A stretch of 64,000 bases of DNA from CAMLDH01 sp966250375 (GTDB taxonomy: Bacteria; Pseudomonadota; Gammaproteobacteria; Burkholderiales; Burkholderiaceae_D): contig CBINHE010000011.1 in the NCBI GenBank assembly GCA_966250375.1, positions 1 through 64,000 on the forward strand, read 5' to 3'. Below, in pieces: positions 8,797 to 17,885 of this stretch. How positions within the stretch are numbered: the stretch's first letter is position 1; each line of letters begins with the position of its first letter. The position numbers and the translations under genes were made by a program. The notes beneath the pieces were generated by a model. It was not told where the DNA came from. It was given only the letters and a program-made list of their open reading frames with translations, and did not search any database.

Positions 8797-8981
8797 GCTC
8801 ATGGCCGATATCCGCATCACGAAAAAATATTGCTGCACGGGCCCTTGGTGATAACGGCAGGGCGCAGTTCGGGATCGTTAGCGACGAGCGACCGATCTGC
8901 ATGCAATCATCAAGCGTTTTGCACTGGAATGCCAAAGCTGGTGTTATTGGCACTAATGTCGGAATGGTAGACCGGTAGTAA

Positions 8982-9200
8982 TTAGTCAGCGACTTTTTCA
9001 ACCATGGCGGTCGTGACGTTGACCGCCCCCTTGGCGACCGTCGTGGCAGCGCCGACCGCCATCGAACCGGCGGATACCCCGACACTGACGGCGGTTGCGC
9101 CGACCGTGACTGCAGTGGACGCGACCGTTACGACCGCGCAGCCGCTAGTCATCAGAAATGCGGCCACACAACCGCTATAGAGAATTTTTATTCGGGGCAT
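8982..9200 (-). CDS. Small low-complexity lipoprotein (NF038104-like)
   Basis: 72-residue predicted lipoprotein: an N-terminal basic-hydrophobic signal with lipobox-like LMTSGC, then a repetitive segment made almost only of Val, Ala, Thr, Ser and Gly (AVVTVASTAVTVGATAVSVG). It resembles the short Val/Ala-repeat lipoproteins found in proteobacteria. The ATG at 9200 is preferred over a TTG at 9218. It lies 14 bp downstream of the FKBP gene on the same strand and is probably cotranscribed. Function unknown; the alternating small residues suggest beta structure or membrane association. Confidence 0.7.
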   Translation of the reverse strand: MPRIKILYSGCVAAFLMTSGCAVVTVASTAVTVGATAVSVGVSAGSMAVGAATTVAKGAVNVTTAMVEKVAD

Positions 9201-9214
9201 GCAACACAGAGTCG

Positions 9215-9571
9215 TCAAACGGCGAGAAGTTCCACTTCAAAAATCAAGGTCGCGTTTGGTGGAATCACGCCACCGGCGCCGCGTGCACCGTAACCGAGCG
9301 ATGCGGGGATGATGAGCTTGCGCACGCCCCCGACTTTCATGCCTTCCACACCCTGGTCCCAGCCTTTGATCACATGGCCGGCACCCAGCGGAAATTCAAA
9401 CGGCTCGTTGCGGTCCTTGCTCGAATCGAATTTGCTGCCTGCGCTGCCATCCGCATTTTGCAGCCAGCCGGTGTAATGCACGGTGACGTAAGCACCTGGT
9501 TTGGCTTCATCGCCGGTGCCGACGTTGATTTCTTCATATTGGAGGCCGGACGTTGTCATGATGAGGGACAT
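9215..9571 (-). CDS. FKBP-type peptidyl-prolyl cis-trans isomerase
   Basis: 118-residue single-domain cytoplasmic FKBP. It contains VTVHYTGWLQNADGSAGSKF, the core FDSS segment, GHVIKGWDQGVEGMKVGG and the active-site end ASLGYGARGAGGVIPPNATL. There is no signal peptide or extra domain, so it is the short housekeeping type, catalysing proline isomerisation in folding. The start has a good upstream AAAGG. It is divergent from the beta-propeller gene at 9752. Confidence 0.95.
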   Translation of the reverse strand: MSLIMTTSGLQYEEINVGTGDEAKPGAYVTVHYTGWLQNADGSAGSKFDSSKDRNEPFEFPLGAGHVIKGWDQGVEGMKVGGVRKLIIPASLGYGARGAGGVIPPNATLIFEVELLAV

Positions 9572-9751
9572 ATTTTTCCTTTCAGTTTGGGAATGAGTTT
9601 CGAGTTCGCTGGCGAGATTGTAGCAGGCGGGACGGGCACTTTTTGGCGGCCCTGTGTTCTTATGCCAGGCTATCCGGATTTAACTGGAGGGGGGCGGTCC
9701 GTGCGCGGTAAAATGGCTCTTCACTCAATTTGACAAAATAAGTGGTTTTTC

Positions 9752-10717
9752 ATGCATGGTTATCTCAGTCGTGTCGTTTCCGTAGTTCTGTGCATTGGAG
9801 CCACTACCATAGCGCACGCAAACGTCGTGGTCGTCCTCAATTCCCGTGATGCCACGATAAGCTTGCTCGATCAGGCAACGTATCAGGAAATCGGCTCCAT
9901 TCCGGTAGGTAAAGAGCCGCATCACCTGACGTCGACCCCTGATAACAAGTCGTTGATCGTCGCCAGTTCGATCGGCAACGAATTGCTCTTTCTCGATCCC
10001 AAAACAGGTCAGGCTCAGCGCCGTATCGCCGACATCATGGATCCATACCAGATTGGCTTTTCACCGGACCAGAAATGGTTTGTTGCCAATGCCTTGCGTC
10101 TGGATCGGGTCGATATTTACGCTTATGACGGCAAGAACCTGAAGCTCTCGAAGCGTGTGCCGCTGCCCAAGCTGCCGAGTCATATGGCGTTCAGCGTGGA
10201 CAGCAAAACTGTCTTCATCACACAGCAGGGCAGTGATCAGGTCAGCGCGATCGACTTGGCAACGCAAGCGGTGAAGTGGACTATCCCGGTTGGCAAATTA
10301 CCGGCCGGGATCGCGATGACGGCGGATGACAAATATTTGCTGGTCGGGATCATGGGCAGCGACTACGTTGAAGTGATCGATTGGCGTACGCAAAAAACGG
10401 TCAAGAAAATCAAGGCTGGCGAGGGTACTCATAACTTTCTGTCCATGGGCGACAAGCGCCATACCTTCGTATCGAATCGCATCTCCAATACGATCAATAT
10501 CATCGACCAGAAAACACTGACTAATGTCGGCACCATCAACGTCCCTGGCGGCCCTGATTGCATGGAGCTGTCGGACGATGGCAAGACCTTGTGGGCGACG
10601 CTGCGCTGGATCAAAAAGGTTGCCGTGATCGATATTCCAAACAAAAAGATCATCAAGATGATCCGAGTAGGGCGCTCGCCGCACGGCATTTATTTCAACA
10701 ATCATGCACCGCATTAA
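9752..10717 (+). CDS. Exported YVTN-repeat beta-propeller protein (YncE-like)
   Basis: 321 residues with a cleavable signal peptide ending near TTIAHA, followed by seven-bladed-propeller repeats with motifs such as GSIPVGKEPHHLTSTPD, TIPVGKLPAGIAMTADD and NVGTINVPGGPDCMELSDD. These match the YVTN/YncE family of periplasmic or surface propellers, often binding or scaffold proteins. It is the first gene of a plus-strand run with a polysaccharide deacetylase 6 bp downstream, suggesting an envelope role. No catalytic residues can be assigned. Confidence 0.85.
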   Translation: MHGYLSRVVSVVLCIGATTIAHANVVVVLNSRDATISLLDQATYQEIGSIPVGKEPHHLTSTPDNKSLIVASSIGNELLFLDPKTGQAQRRIADIMDPYQIGFSPDQKWFVANALRLDRVDIYAYDGKNLKLSKRVPLPKLPSHMAFSVDSKTVFITQQGSDQVSAIDLATQAVKWTIPVGKLPAGIAMTADDKYLLVGIMGSDYVEVIDWRTQKTVKKIKAGEGTHNFLSMGDKRHTFVSNRISNTINIIDQKTLTNVGTINVPGGPDCMELSDDGKTLWATLRWIKKVAVIDIPNKKIIKMIRVGRSPHGIYFNNHAPH

Positions 10718-10723
10718 ATTGCA

Positions 10724-11524
10724 ATGCGACGTACTTTTTCAGTGAGCATCAGTGCCGCGCTGGCGGTCGCAATAGCAACTGCCGCGCCGGCAGCATACCC
10801 TGCTGCGATCGCATGCAAAGGCACGATCTATCTCACGTTTGACACTGGCAGCCAGTCGCAAGCCGAATTCATAGCGCAGACCCTTAACAAGCATCAGGCC
10901 AAGGCGACCTTTTTCCTGGCGAACGAGAAAACCGTCAACGGCAATTATTCGCTCGATCCGAGTTGGGCGCCTTACTGGAAAGCGCGGGTCGCGGAAGGCC
11001 ATGCATTCGGTACGCATACGTTTGATCATGTGTACGTGCAGCGTGATCTGCCTGGCGGGTTGATGGAGATGAAGTCGCAATTCGGCCCTAACGCCGGTAA
11101 AAAATCCATATGGACACCAAGGCAATATTGCGGTGAACTGCAACGCGTGGACCGGCGTTTTCAGGAATTGACCGGCACAAAGCTCGATCCCTTGTGGCGT
11201 GCACCCGGCGGACGTTTGACGCCGAATCTGCGTGCAGCGGGCGAGGCTTGCGGTTATGCGCATGTCGGCTGGGCCGAAGCGGGATTTTCCGGCGATGAGT
11301 TGTCGAGCGCGGCAGTATCCAATGCAAAGCTGTTGCAGCGTGCATTGAGTGGATTGAAGGATGGCGATATCTTCATGGCGCATCTCGGTATTTGGTCGCG
11401 CAAGGACCCGTGGGCGCCGGCGGTACTCGATCCTCTTCTCACCGGTCTTGAAAAAAAAGGATTTTGCTTTGCCACCTTGCGCGAGCATCCCGACTACAAG
11501 CCTTTGATCAATCGGAAAAAATGA
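10724..11524 (+). CDS. Polysaccharide deacetylase (NodB homology) family, exported, altered metal site
   Basis: 266 residues with a signal peptide (AALAVAIATAAPAAYPA) and a NodB domain. Motif 1 reads LTFDTGSQS instead of TFDDG: the catalytic-base Asp is kept but the second, metal-binding Asp is Thr. Motif 2 is intact, GTHTFDH, as is motif 3, WRAPGGR. The final motif region has MAHLGIWSRKD. Members remove acetyl groups from envelope polysaccharides or act on related substrates; the changed motif 1 leaves activity uncertain. It is 6 bp after the propeller gene and 16 bp before the hydroxylase, so likely one operon. Confidence 0.82.
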   Translation: MRRTFSVSISAALAVAIATAAPAAYPAAIACKGTIYLTFDTGSQSQAEFIAQTLNKHQAKATFFLANEKTVNGNYSLDPSWAPYWKARVAEGHAFGTHTFDHVYVQRDLPGGLMEMKSQFGPNAGKKSIWTPRQYCGELQRVDRRFQELTGTKLDPLWRAPGGRLTPNLRAAGEACGYAHVGWAEAGFSGDELSSAAVSNAKLLQRALSGLKDGDIFMAHLGIWSRKDPWAPAVLDPLLTGLEKKGFCFATLREHPDYKPLINRKK

Positions 11525-11540
11525 CGGATATGAAAACATC

Positions 11541-12524
11541 ATGATCAACACCTTGGTCGATCTGTTTTCAGAAGTGCAAGGATGGTTGTTCCAGGCAGTC
11601 GTGGAGCCGGCGATTTTTCATCTGGCGTTGGGTGAATTCACCGAACAGGCCTTTGATGGCACCGAATGGTTCCTGGTCGGATTGTGTGAAATCGTATTGC
11701 TTTACATCATTCTGCGTCCGCTGGAAGCATTGATCCCGGTACACCCAATTACGGATCGGCATGCGCGCTGGAACGATTTCATCTATACCGCGATCCATCG
11801 CCTCGGCGCCTTTACCATTGTCGTATTTTTCGTGCTTGATCCGGTGATGGACCAGATCGAGGCACTACTGCATCTGCAAGGCATAAGCCAATTCAATCTG
11901 GAAAATGCATGGCCCGGCATCACCAACAATTCGCTCACCAGCTTCCTGCTATATCTGATCGTGCTGGATTTTGTTGACTATTGGTGCCACCGTGCGCAAC
12001 ACCACTGGAATTGGTGGTGGGGGTTGCATAGCTTGCATCATAGCCAGCAGAACATGAATTTGTGGAGTGACAATCGCAACCACTTGCTGGACGATTTTTT
12101 GCGTGACATCATCATGGCGGTTATTGCATTGATCATCGGTGTGCAGCCGGGGCAATACGTGTTGCTGGTTGCTGCATCACGTATGTTGCAAAGCCTTCAG
12201 CATGCGAATGTACGCATCCAGTTTGGCGCCATCGGCGAGCGCCTGCTGGTGTCGCCGCGTTACCATCGCCTGCATCACGCAATCGGCTTGGGTCATGAAA
12301 GCCGAGGCAAGGGCACGCTGGGCGGGCATAATTTTGCAGTGCTGTTTCCCGTATGGGATATCGTGTTCGGCACCGCCCATTTCGGCAAGGCATTTGAAGC
12401 GACTGGCGTACGTGATCAATTGCCTGCTCCGGCAGGCGAGGGGCGCGATTATGGGCATGGATTCTGGGCGCAACAATGGCTGGGTCTGAAGCGGATGGTG
12501 GAATTTGGCAGGAGGCCGAATTAA
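11541..12524 (+). CDS. Fatty acid hydroxylase / sterol desaturase superfamily membrane protein
   Basis: 327-residue integral membrane di-iron protein with several hydrophobic helices. The histidine boxes of the superfamily are visible: HRAQHH and HSLHHS in the centre, then RYHRLHHAIG in the C-terminal half. The family hydroxylates or desaturates lipid chains, using oxygen. The stop overlaps the start of the next gene (TAATG). Context with the deacetylase and EI24 protein suggests envelope lipid modification, but the substrate is unknown. Confidence 0.88.
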   Translation: MINTLVDLFSEVQGWLFQAVVEPAIFHLALGEFTEQAFDGTEWFLVGLCEIVLLYIILRPLEALIPVHPITDRHARWNDFIYTAIHRLGAFTIVVFFVLDPVMDQIEALLHLQGISQFNLENAWPGITNNSLTSFLLYLIVLDFVDYWCHRAQHHWNWWWGLHSLHHSQQNMNLWSDNRNHLLDDFLRDIIMAVIALIIGVQPGQYVLLVAASRMLQSLQHANVRIQFGAIGERLLVSPRYHRLHHAIGLGHESRGKGTLGGHNFAVLFPVWDIVFGTAHFGKAFEATGVRDQLPAPAGEGRDYGHGFWAQQWLGLKRMVEFGRRPN

Positions 12525-13366
12525 TGCGTTCCGTCATGATTTCATTTGGCAGGGCTCTGCTGTCACAACTGCATTTCCGCATGTTGGCGCTGACCTTCAT
12601 GCCCTTCCTGTTGTCGGTGGTGCTATGGGGCTTTGTCTTGTGGCTGGGGTTACAGCCGATGATCGATTGGATCCAAGGCTATTTCGTCGAGAATGACGGG
12701 TTTAGAATTGCCGGCGGCGTGCTTGGCTGGCTGGGGCTGAGCGCGATCAAGACCGTGATTGTGCCGCTCATCGCGATGTGGGTGCTGTTGCCTTTGATGA
12801 TTCTGACGGCGCTGATATTCATGGGCGCGCTGGCGATGCCGGCAATCGCGAAGCATGTGTCGCGCCGTTATTATCCGGCACTGGAGAAGCGCAAAGGAGG
12901 CACTATCTGGGGCAGCCTGTGGATTGCATTGTCGTCGTGCTCCGTATTTCTCGTCTTGTGGCTTGTCACGCTGCCGCTGTCGGCGATTCCGCCTTTGGGT
13001 TTTGTGATCCAGCCGGCACTCTGGGGCTGGCTGACTTACCGCGTGATGGCCTATGATGCATTGGCGGAGCATGCGGATGCGCAAGAGCGCAAAGCTATCC
13101 TGCGTATCCATCGCTGGCCTTTGCTGGCGATCGGTGCCATCACCGGGACGATAGGAACAGCACCTATCTTGCTGTGGCTGGGTGGCATATTGTCGGTTGT
13201 TTTTTTCCCGTTGCTGGCAGCGGTATCGATCTGGCTTTACGTGCTTGTTTTTACATTCACCGGCTTGTGGTTTCAGCATTATTGCCTGGCTGCGTTGGCA
13301 AGCTACAGGAAAGCAGGTATCGACGCCGCCGTTATGCAAGCATCGCAAGTTAGGGATATCAACTGA
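12524..13366 (+). CDS. EI24 domain (CysZ-like) integral membrane protein
   Basis: 280 residues with about five to six transmembrane segments and the layout of the EI24/CysZ family: N-terminal helix pair, ILTALIFMGALAMPAIAKHVSRRYYP, and a long C-terminal hydrophobic hairpin. The ATG at 12524 overlaps the upstream stop codon by one base. CysZ members are sulfate channels, but this branch, usually annotated only as EI24 domain protein, is not proven to be one. The sulfate genes of this window are at 30-37 kb, not adjacent. Confidence 0.82.
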   Translation: MRSVMISFGRALLSQLHFRMLALTFMPFLLSVVLWGFVLWLGLQPMIDWIQGYFVENDGFRIAGGVLGWLGLSAIKTVIVPLIAMWVLLPLMILTALIFMGALAMPAIAKHVSRRYYPALEKRKGGTIWGSLWIALSSCSVFLVLWLVTLPLSAIPPLGFVIQPALWGWLTYRVMAYDALAEHADAQERKAILRIHRWPLLAIGAITGTIGTAPILLWLGGILSVVFFPLLAAVSIWLYVLVFTFTGLWFQHYCLAALASYRKAGIDAAVMQASQVRDIN

Positions 13367-13438
13367 TATTGCACCGGATGCCAATACGATGTCTCATCCA
13401 TAATGACGCATCAGATATTTAACAAGGGCAAACATCAC

Positions 13439-14242
13439 ATGGCTATCGGTCTCATCATCATCGGCGATGAAATCCTGTCCGGAAAACGTACTGACAAGCA
13501 TTTTCCAAAAGTCGTCGAATTGCTGGCGGCACGCGGTCTGCAGCTTGCCTGGGCTGAATATCTGGGAGATGACCCGGCACACATTACAGCAACACTCAAA
13601 CGTACCCTGGCCGGTGGCGATATCGTATTCTCGTGCGGAGGCATCGGGGCTACGCCGGACGACCATACCAGGCTATGTGCTGCCGCTGCGCTCGACGTGC
13701 CGCTGCTGCTGCATCCCGATGCAAAAGCCAGGATACAGGAGCGCATGATCGATGTTGCACACGAAACCGGCAAAGAGCTGGATGTCGATGCGCCGGAAAA
13801 TTTGCATCGGCTCAAGATGGGGGAGTTCCCGCAAAGTGCAGATATCATCCCGAATCCGTTTAACAAGATTCCAGGATTTTCGGTAAAAAATAGCAGCGCG
13901 CAAGGCGCTCATCATTTTGTGCCGGGTTTTCCCGTCATGGCGTGGCCGATGATTGAATGGGTGCTCGATCAACTCTATCCGCATCTGCTGCGCCAGCGGG
14001 TGTGGCTGGAAAAATCGGTGCTGGTATATGAAACTGCGGAGTCGACGTTGACACCACTGATGGAATCCATCGAGGCTGAATTCCCTCTCGCCAAAGTATT
14101 CAGTCTGCCGACCATTGGTGATGCGCAGACTCGTCGCCATATCGAACTTGGCGTGAAGGGTGAACCGGGACAGACTGTGGCTGGATTCGAAAAATTGTTG
14201 GCGGGCTTGAATGAGCTTGGCGTGGAGTATGGAAGCGTCTGA
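13439..14242 (+). CDS. CinA N-terminal / MoaB-Mog domain protein (competence-damage inducible A-like)
   Basis: 267 residues beginning with the molybdopterin-binding-like fold: AIGLIIIGDEILSGKRTDKHF and SCGGIGATPDDHTR. This is the stand-alone CinA N-terminal type; the C-terminal nicotinamide-nucleotide amidohydrolase domain of full-length CinA is absent. The ATG at 13439 is chosen because homology begins there; an ATG at 13403 would add 12 unrelated residues. Related proteins act on ADP-ribose or NAD derivatives, but the role of this short form is not settled. Confidence 0.85.
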   Translation: MAIGLIIIGDEILSGKRTDKHFPKVVELLAARGLQLAWAEYLGDDPAHITATLKRTLAGGDIVFSCGGIGATPDDHTRLCAAAALDVPLLLHPDAKARIQERMIDVAHETGKELDVDAPENLHRLKMGEFPQSADIIPNPFNKIPGFSVKNSSAQGAHHFVPGFPVMAWPMIEWVLDQLYPHLLRQRVWLEKSVLVYETAESTLTPLMESIEAEFPLAKVFSLPTIGDAQTRRHIELGVKGEPGQTVAGFEKLLAGLNELGVEYGSV

Positions 14243-14389
14243 TCTCAAGGCACTCAATTAACACTGGCGTTCGCCGAATTTTTTGGAGTGTCAGGTCCGA
14301 CGATTAAAGCTCTGTTCAGTTATCGATAGTCATGGCCGATCCGGCGTGCTTTGCTATGATGCTGCTTCGTTTAGCCCCCTTAATAATAT

Positions 14390-16948
14390 ATGTTTGATTT
14401 CATTTTCAAGCGTTCCGCCAAACAGCTGGCATCGGTGCAAGCTCCGGTGCAAAATCAGAACCCCGTCCAAGCAGCGCAATCGATCCCCGCAGGCCAGGCG
14501 GCGTTGGTGCAGGCCGAAGCGCTCAATGGTGATGAACCGGCTGCAGTCGAATTTCTCCTGCAATGCCAGTTTGCGGATGCGCGCTTGAAAGCGGCGGCGC
14601 ATGTGCACTCCCGACCGATGCTGGAGCAAGTTCTGCAACATATGCGCAATACCGACCGCCGCGTCGCCAAGTTGATGCAGACGCGGCTCGATGCGTTGAA
14701 GCAGAAGGCATTGTTGGAGCAGGAAGCGCAGCACTGCGTGGCGAACGCGCTGAAGCTGGTGCAGGAACCGCAATTGATGCCGAGCCAGGTGGCTGACCTG
14801 GATCGCGCCTGGCAAGCGGTTGGCGCGGCGCCGGAACCGATACACCGGCAATTTAATGAGGCGCGAAACGTTTTGCGTGAACGCCTGGAAGCGCAGGCGC
14901 AACTGCAGCGCAGCGTGATCGATGCTGCGGCAAGGTTGCGATTGCTGGCTGAATGCGGCGAGACGGTTGCGCTGATCGATCTGGCCGATGTCCTTGCCGA
15001 CCTCGAACAGGAAAAGACCCGACTGCTGGCATCACCGGAAATGCCTTCGCTACCTCGGCATCTGTTGCCGGAATTCGAACAGCAATATGCCAATTGCAAG
15101 CGCAAGTTCGCCGCGCTGGAACAACAAGGCAATGCGGTCAATGCGCGCCATGCCATGCTTGACCAATGGGAAGCCGATGATCCGGCAGCGCTCAAAGCGG
15201 AGACGTTGCAGCGCGCATGGCAGGCACTGCCGCCGTTGATCGGTGACGTTGGGATAGCGGCCATGCAAGCGCGTTTCGATGGCTTGATTCAACGCGCGAC
15301 CGCATTGCGCAAACTGCAACAGACGGTCGATCGCATCGAGCCGCAGGATGCCAAGCTGCGCTTCGGCGATGCCCTGGACGGCATGGAAAAGGCATTGCAG
15401 GAAGGCGCTTTGCAGCTTGCTGTTGAACACGACAAGACATTGCGCGCTATTGACGTCAAAGTATTGCGGCCAAGCGACGCCCAAGCCACGCGCTTGGCCA
15501 AGGCACGCGCTGAATTGACGCATCTGCAGGGCTGGGCCAAGTGGGGCGGCAATGTATCGCGGGAAGAATTACTGAAGGCGGCAGAAGAATTGCCTGGAAA
15601 GTCGTTGGCCGCGCCTGAGTTGGCTAAAAAAGTGAGCAGCCTGCGCGAACGCTGGAAGTCGCTCGACGCTCCAGCAGGCCCGGCGAGCAAGGACCTGTGG
15701 GAGCGCTTCGATGCTGCTTGTACCAAGGCATATGGACCGGCAGAAGTACACTTCAAGAAACTGGCGGACGAACGTCAGCAGAATTCGATGAAAGCGCAGA
15801 CGCTGATCGATGAGACCCGGCAGTTCGCAATGGCATCCCATTGCATCGGTGCGGATGCTACGGCAGTCGATTGGAAAGAGCTGGCAAATATCTGTGCGCG
15901 GACACGGCAAGCATGGCAACGTCTTGGCACGATTGAGCGCAAGGAAAAGAAACGTCTCGATGCAGACTTTGCGCAGGCAATGCAGGCATTGGCCAATCCC
16001 TTGGTGCAGCAACGCGAGATTGAAATTAAGCAACGGGAAAAGTTGATCACCGAAGCGCTTGGTCTGAGTAAGAACGACCGCAGTGCATTGGATGCCTTGC
16101 GCGCACTGCAAGGCCGCTGGCAGGAGCGTGCAAAGTCTTTGCCACTAGAGCACAAGGATGAGCAAGCGCTGTGGCAGCGCTTCAGGGACGCATGCGATGC
16201 CGTGTTTGCCCAACGCAAAGAAGCCGCGGTTGCAGCAGATTCGGACCGGCGCCGGCATTTACAAGCGAAGGAGGCGCTATGCGCAACATTGGAGGCAATA
16301 GGCGATATGCCGGAAGCGGCGCTGTCGAAGCCCTTGCGTGAAGCGAGAGAGACATGGAACAACATCGGTCCGGTGCCGCGCGCATCGGAAAATAAAATCA
16401 ATGCCCGATTCGATTCGGCCTTGGTGGCGCTGCAAAGCCGTCTGGATGCCACCCGGCGCACTACGCTGGAAGCCGAGCGCCATGCACTACGCGACAAGCT
16501 TCGCTTATGTCAGGCGGCGGAGGCGGCAATCGCTGCGGCACAGGCGCCGGATGCAGCCGTGCACGAAACATGGTGCACGACTTGGCAAACTTTGCCGGTC
16601 TTGGCGGGGAGCTTGGAACAGGTTGTGCGTAGCCGCTTCAATGCAGCGCTTGCCGCTTTGGCAAGCGGTGACCGGCTGTATGCAGAGATGCTTGAAAAAA
16701 ATCGCGGAATGTTGTCGCAGGAATTGCTGCGCTGTGAAATCGTAGTGGGAATAGACAGTCCGCCGGAATTGTCGCGTGAGCGGCTGCAGTTACAGGTGGA
16801 AGTACTCCAGTCCTCATTGATGTCCGGGCAAAAAACGCTGACGTACGACGCGCAATTATTGCGTTTGCTCGCATTGCCAGCGCATATCAGCAGCCAGACC
16901 GCCGATCGTATTGAATACTTGATTACAGGCAGTTTCAAGAAAATCTGA
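14390..16948 (+). CDS. DUF349 domain-containing helical repeat protein
   Basis: 852 residues, almost wholly alpha-helical, with several copies of the DUF349 repeat recognisable by the recurring pattern of a Trp and a central LWxRFxxA (SKDLWERFDAACTKAY, EQALWQRFRDACDAVF, ASENKINARFDSALV). Rich in Ala, Gln, Leu, Glu and Arg, with no signal peptide. Large DUF349 proteins are common in betaproteobacteria and have no established biochemical role. It stands alone between cinA and a terminator. A probable cytoplasmic scaffold, by inference only. Confidence 0.85.
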   Translation: MFDFIFKRSAKQLASVQAPVQNQNPVQAAQSIPAGQAALVQAEALNGDEPAAVEFLLQCQFADARLKAAAHVHSRPMLEQVLQHMRNTDRRVAKLMQTRLDALKQKALLEQEAQHCVANALKLVQEPQLMPSQVADLDRAWQAVGAAPEPIHRQFNEARNVLRERLEAQAQLQRSVIDAAARLRLLAECGETVALIDLADVLADLEQEKTRLLASPEMPSLPRHLLPEFEQQYANCKRKFAALEQQGNAVNARHAMLDQWEADDPAALKAETLQRAWQALPPLIGDVGIAAMQARFDGLIQRATALRKLQQTVDRIEPQDAKLRFGDALDGMEKALQEGALQLAVEHDKTLRAIDVKVLRPSDAQATRLAKARAELTHLQGWAKWGGNVSREELLKAAEELPGKSLAAPELAKKVSSLRERWKSLDAPAGPASKDLWERFDAACTKAYGPAEVHFKKLADERQQNSMKAQTLIDETRQFAMASHCIGADATAVDWKELANICARTRQAWQRLGTIERKEKKRLDADFAQAMQALANPLVQQREIEIKQREKLITEALGLSKNDRSALDALRALQGRWQERAKSLPLEHKDEQALWQRFRDACDAVFAQRKEAAVAADSDRRRHLQAKEALCATLEAIGDMPEAALSKPLREARETWNNIGPVPRASENKINARFDSALVALQSRLDATRRTTLEAERHALRDKLRLCQAAEAAIAAAQAPDAAVHETWCTTWQTLPVLAGSLEQVVRSRFNAALAALASGDRLYAEMLEKNRGMLSQELLRCEIVVGIDSPPELSRERLQLQVEVLQSSLMSGQKTLTYDAQLLRLLALPAHISSQTADRIEYLITGSFKKI

Positions 16949-16971
16949 CAATCTAATTGTTTTTGCCATAA

Positions 16972-16999
16972 AAAATGCCCCGTAAAACCGGGGCATTTT
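16972..16999. terminator. Bidirectional terminator between the DUF349 gene and phasin
   Basis: A perfect 11-bp stem (AAAATGCCCCG 16972-16982 with CGGGGCATTTT 16989-16999) with a 6-base loop. It ends in T runs on both strands, six T on the minus strand, so it can serve the two convergent genes. Confidence 0.85.
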
Positions 17000-17004
17000 A
17001 AATT

Positions 17005-17038
17005 GCGTGAATCGAACCTGTCGGCGTTCGATTCACGC
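17005..17038 (-). other. Perfect 13-bp hairpin behind the phasin gene
   Basis: GCGTGAATCGAAC (17005-17017) pairs with GTTCGATTCACGC (17026-17038) across 8 bases. It begins 9 bp beyond the phasin stop and precedes the true terminator. With no T run of its own it may protect the 3' end of the phasin mRNA. Confidence 0.55.
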
Positions 17039-17047
17039 CATCAACAG

Positions 17048-17617
17048 TTACTTCTTGGATGCAACTTTGGTAGAAGATTTGGCAGCAGCTTGCGAAAACT
17101 GAGTGACTGCAGTGTCCAAGTTCGCTTCCAGTGCGTCAACAGCTTGCTTGGTGGTCTTGGTCATTTGTTCGTAGCCTGCGCTAGCATTGCCGATTGCGGA
17201 CTTCAAGAATGCGACTGCATTCTCGGAGCCGGCTGGTGCGTTTTTGCTGACTTCGTCAACCAAAGCGATGATCTTGCGATTGGTTTCAGTGATTTGCGCT
17301 TCAGCAGCTTTGGTGAATTCAGTTTGGGCGCTGGTAGCGATGCTTGCCAGATGGCGGCTATATGCAAGCGCTTTTTCTGTGTTCGGTTGCGCTTGCGAGG
17401 TGCTCAGAGCGAAAAATTCTTGCGGATCTTTAGCCGACAACAATTGCTTGGCTGTTACTGCGGACTCTTCCAAGGAAGTTTTGGCGACATTCATATTCAA
17501 GTCAACGATCTTTTCAACGCTTTCAAATACTTTGTTGGTCAGAGTGGTAAAAATCGCGACTTGGGATTCGAAATTGGCTTTGGTTGCTGCCGAAAATTGT
17601 TCAGGGATCGTAAACAT
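17048..17617 (-). CDS. Phasin family protein (PHA granule coat)
   Basis: 189-residue amphipathic helical protein of the betaproteobacterial phasin family, which coats PHA granules and controls their size. It begins MFTIPEQFSAATKANFESQ, typical of the family, and ends in an Ala/Ser/Lys-rich tail. The ATG at 17617 follows a strong AAGGAG at a good distance; a longer frame to 17689 lacks such a site. Codons and a strong ribosome binding site suggest high expression. It pairs functionally with phaZ at 2.8 kb, though no phaC or phaR is in this window. Confidence 0.93.
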   Translation of the reverse strand: MFTIPEQFSAATKANFESQVAIFTTLTNKVFESVEKIVDLNMNVAKTSLEESAVTAKQLLSAKDPQEFFALSTSQAQPNTEKALAYSRHLASIATSAQTEFTKAAEAQITETNRKIIALVDEVSKNAPAGSENAVAFLKSAIGNASAGYEQMTKTTKQAVDALEANLDTAVTQFSQAAAKSSTKVASKK

Positions 17618-17885
17618 GGTGTTTCTCCTTATGGAATTGGGCGTTTTGACTAAAAGCGCAACGATTAAATTGTTTGTGCGCTGCAACAACCCAATTTTAT
17701 GGATTAATTTACTTATGTCAAGTATATTTTATTGCGCCGCACCAAAATATTTCATTTTGTTCCATAATAGAAAATAAATGTAGAGATTGTCATAGGTTTT
17801 GGTGTGTTATTATATTTATTGCAACTTATTTGTGCGCTTTGACGCGTGCCAAATTCGATTCATCTTTTTTCGCAATACCCTCAAA

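Noticed and set aside
8797..8981. Possible short peptide beginning MADIRITKK at 8801
   Set aside because: It stops after 16 codons. The start resembles a PHA-system protein, but the rest of the region shows no continuing frame, so a remnant cannot be supported.
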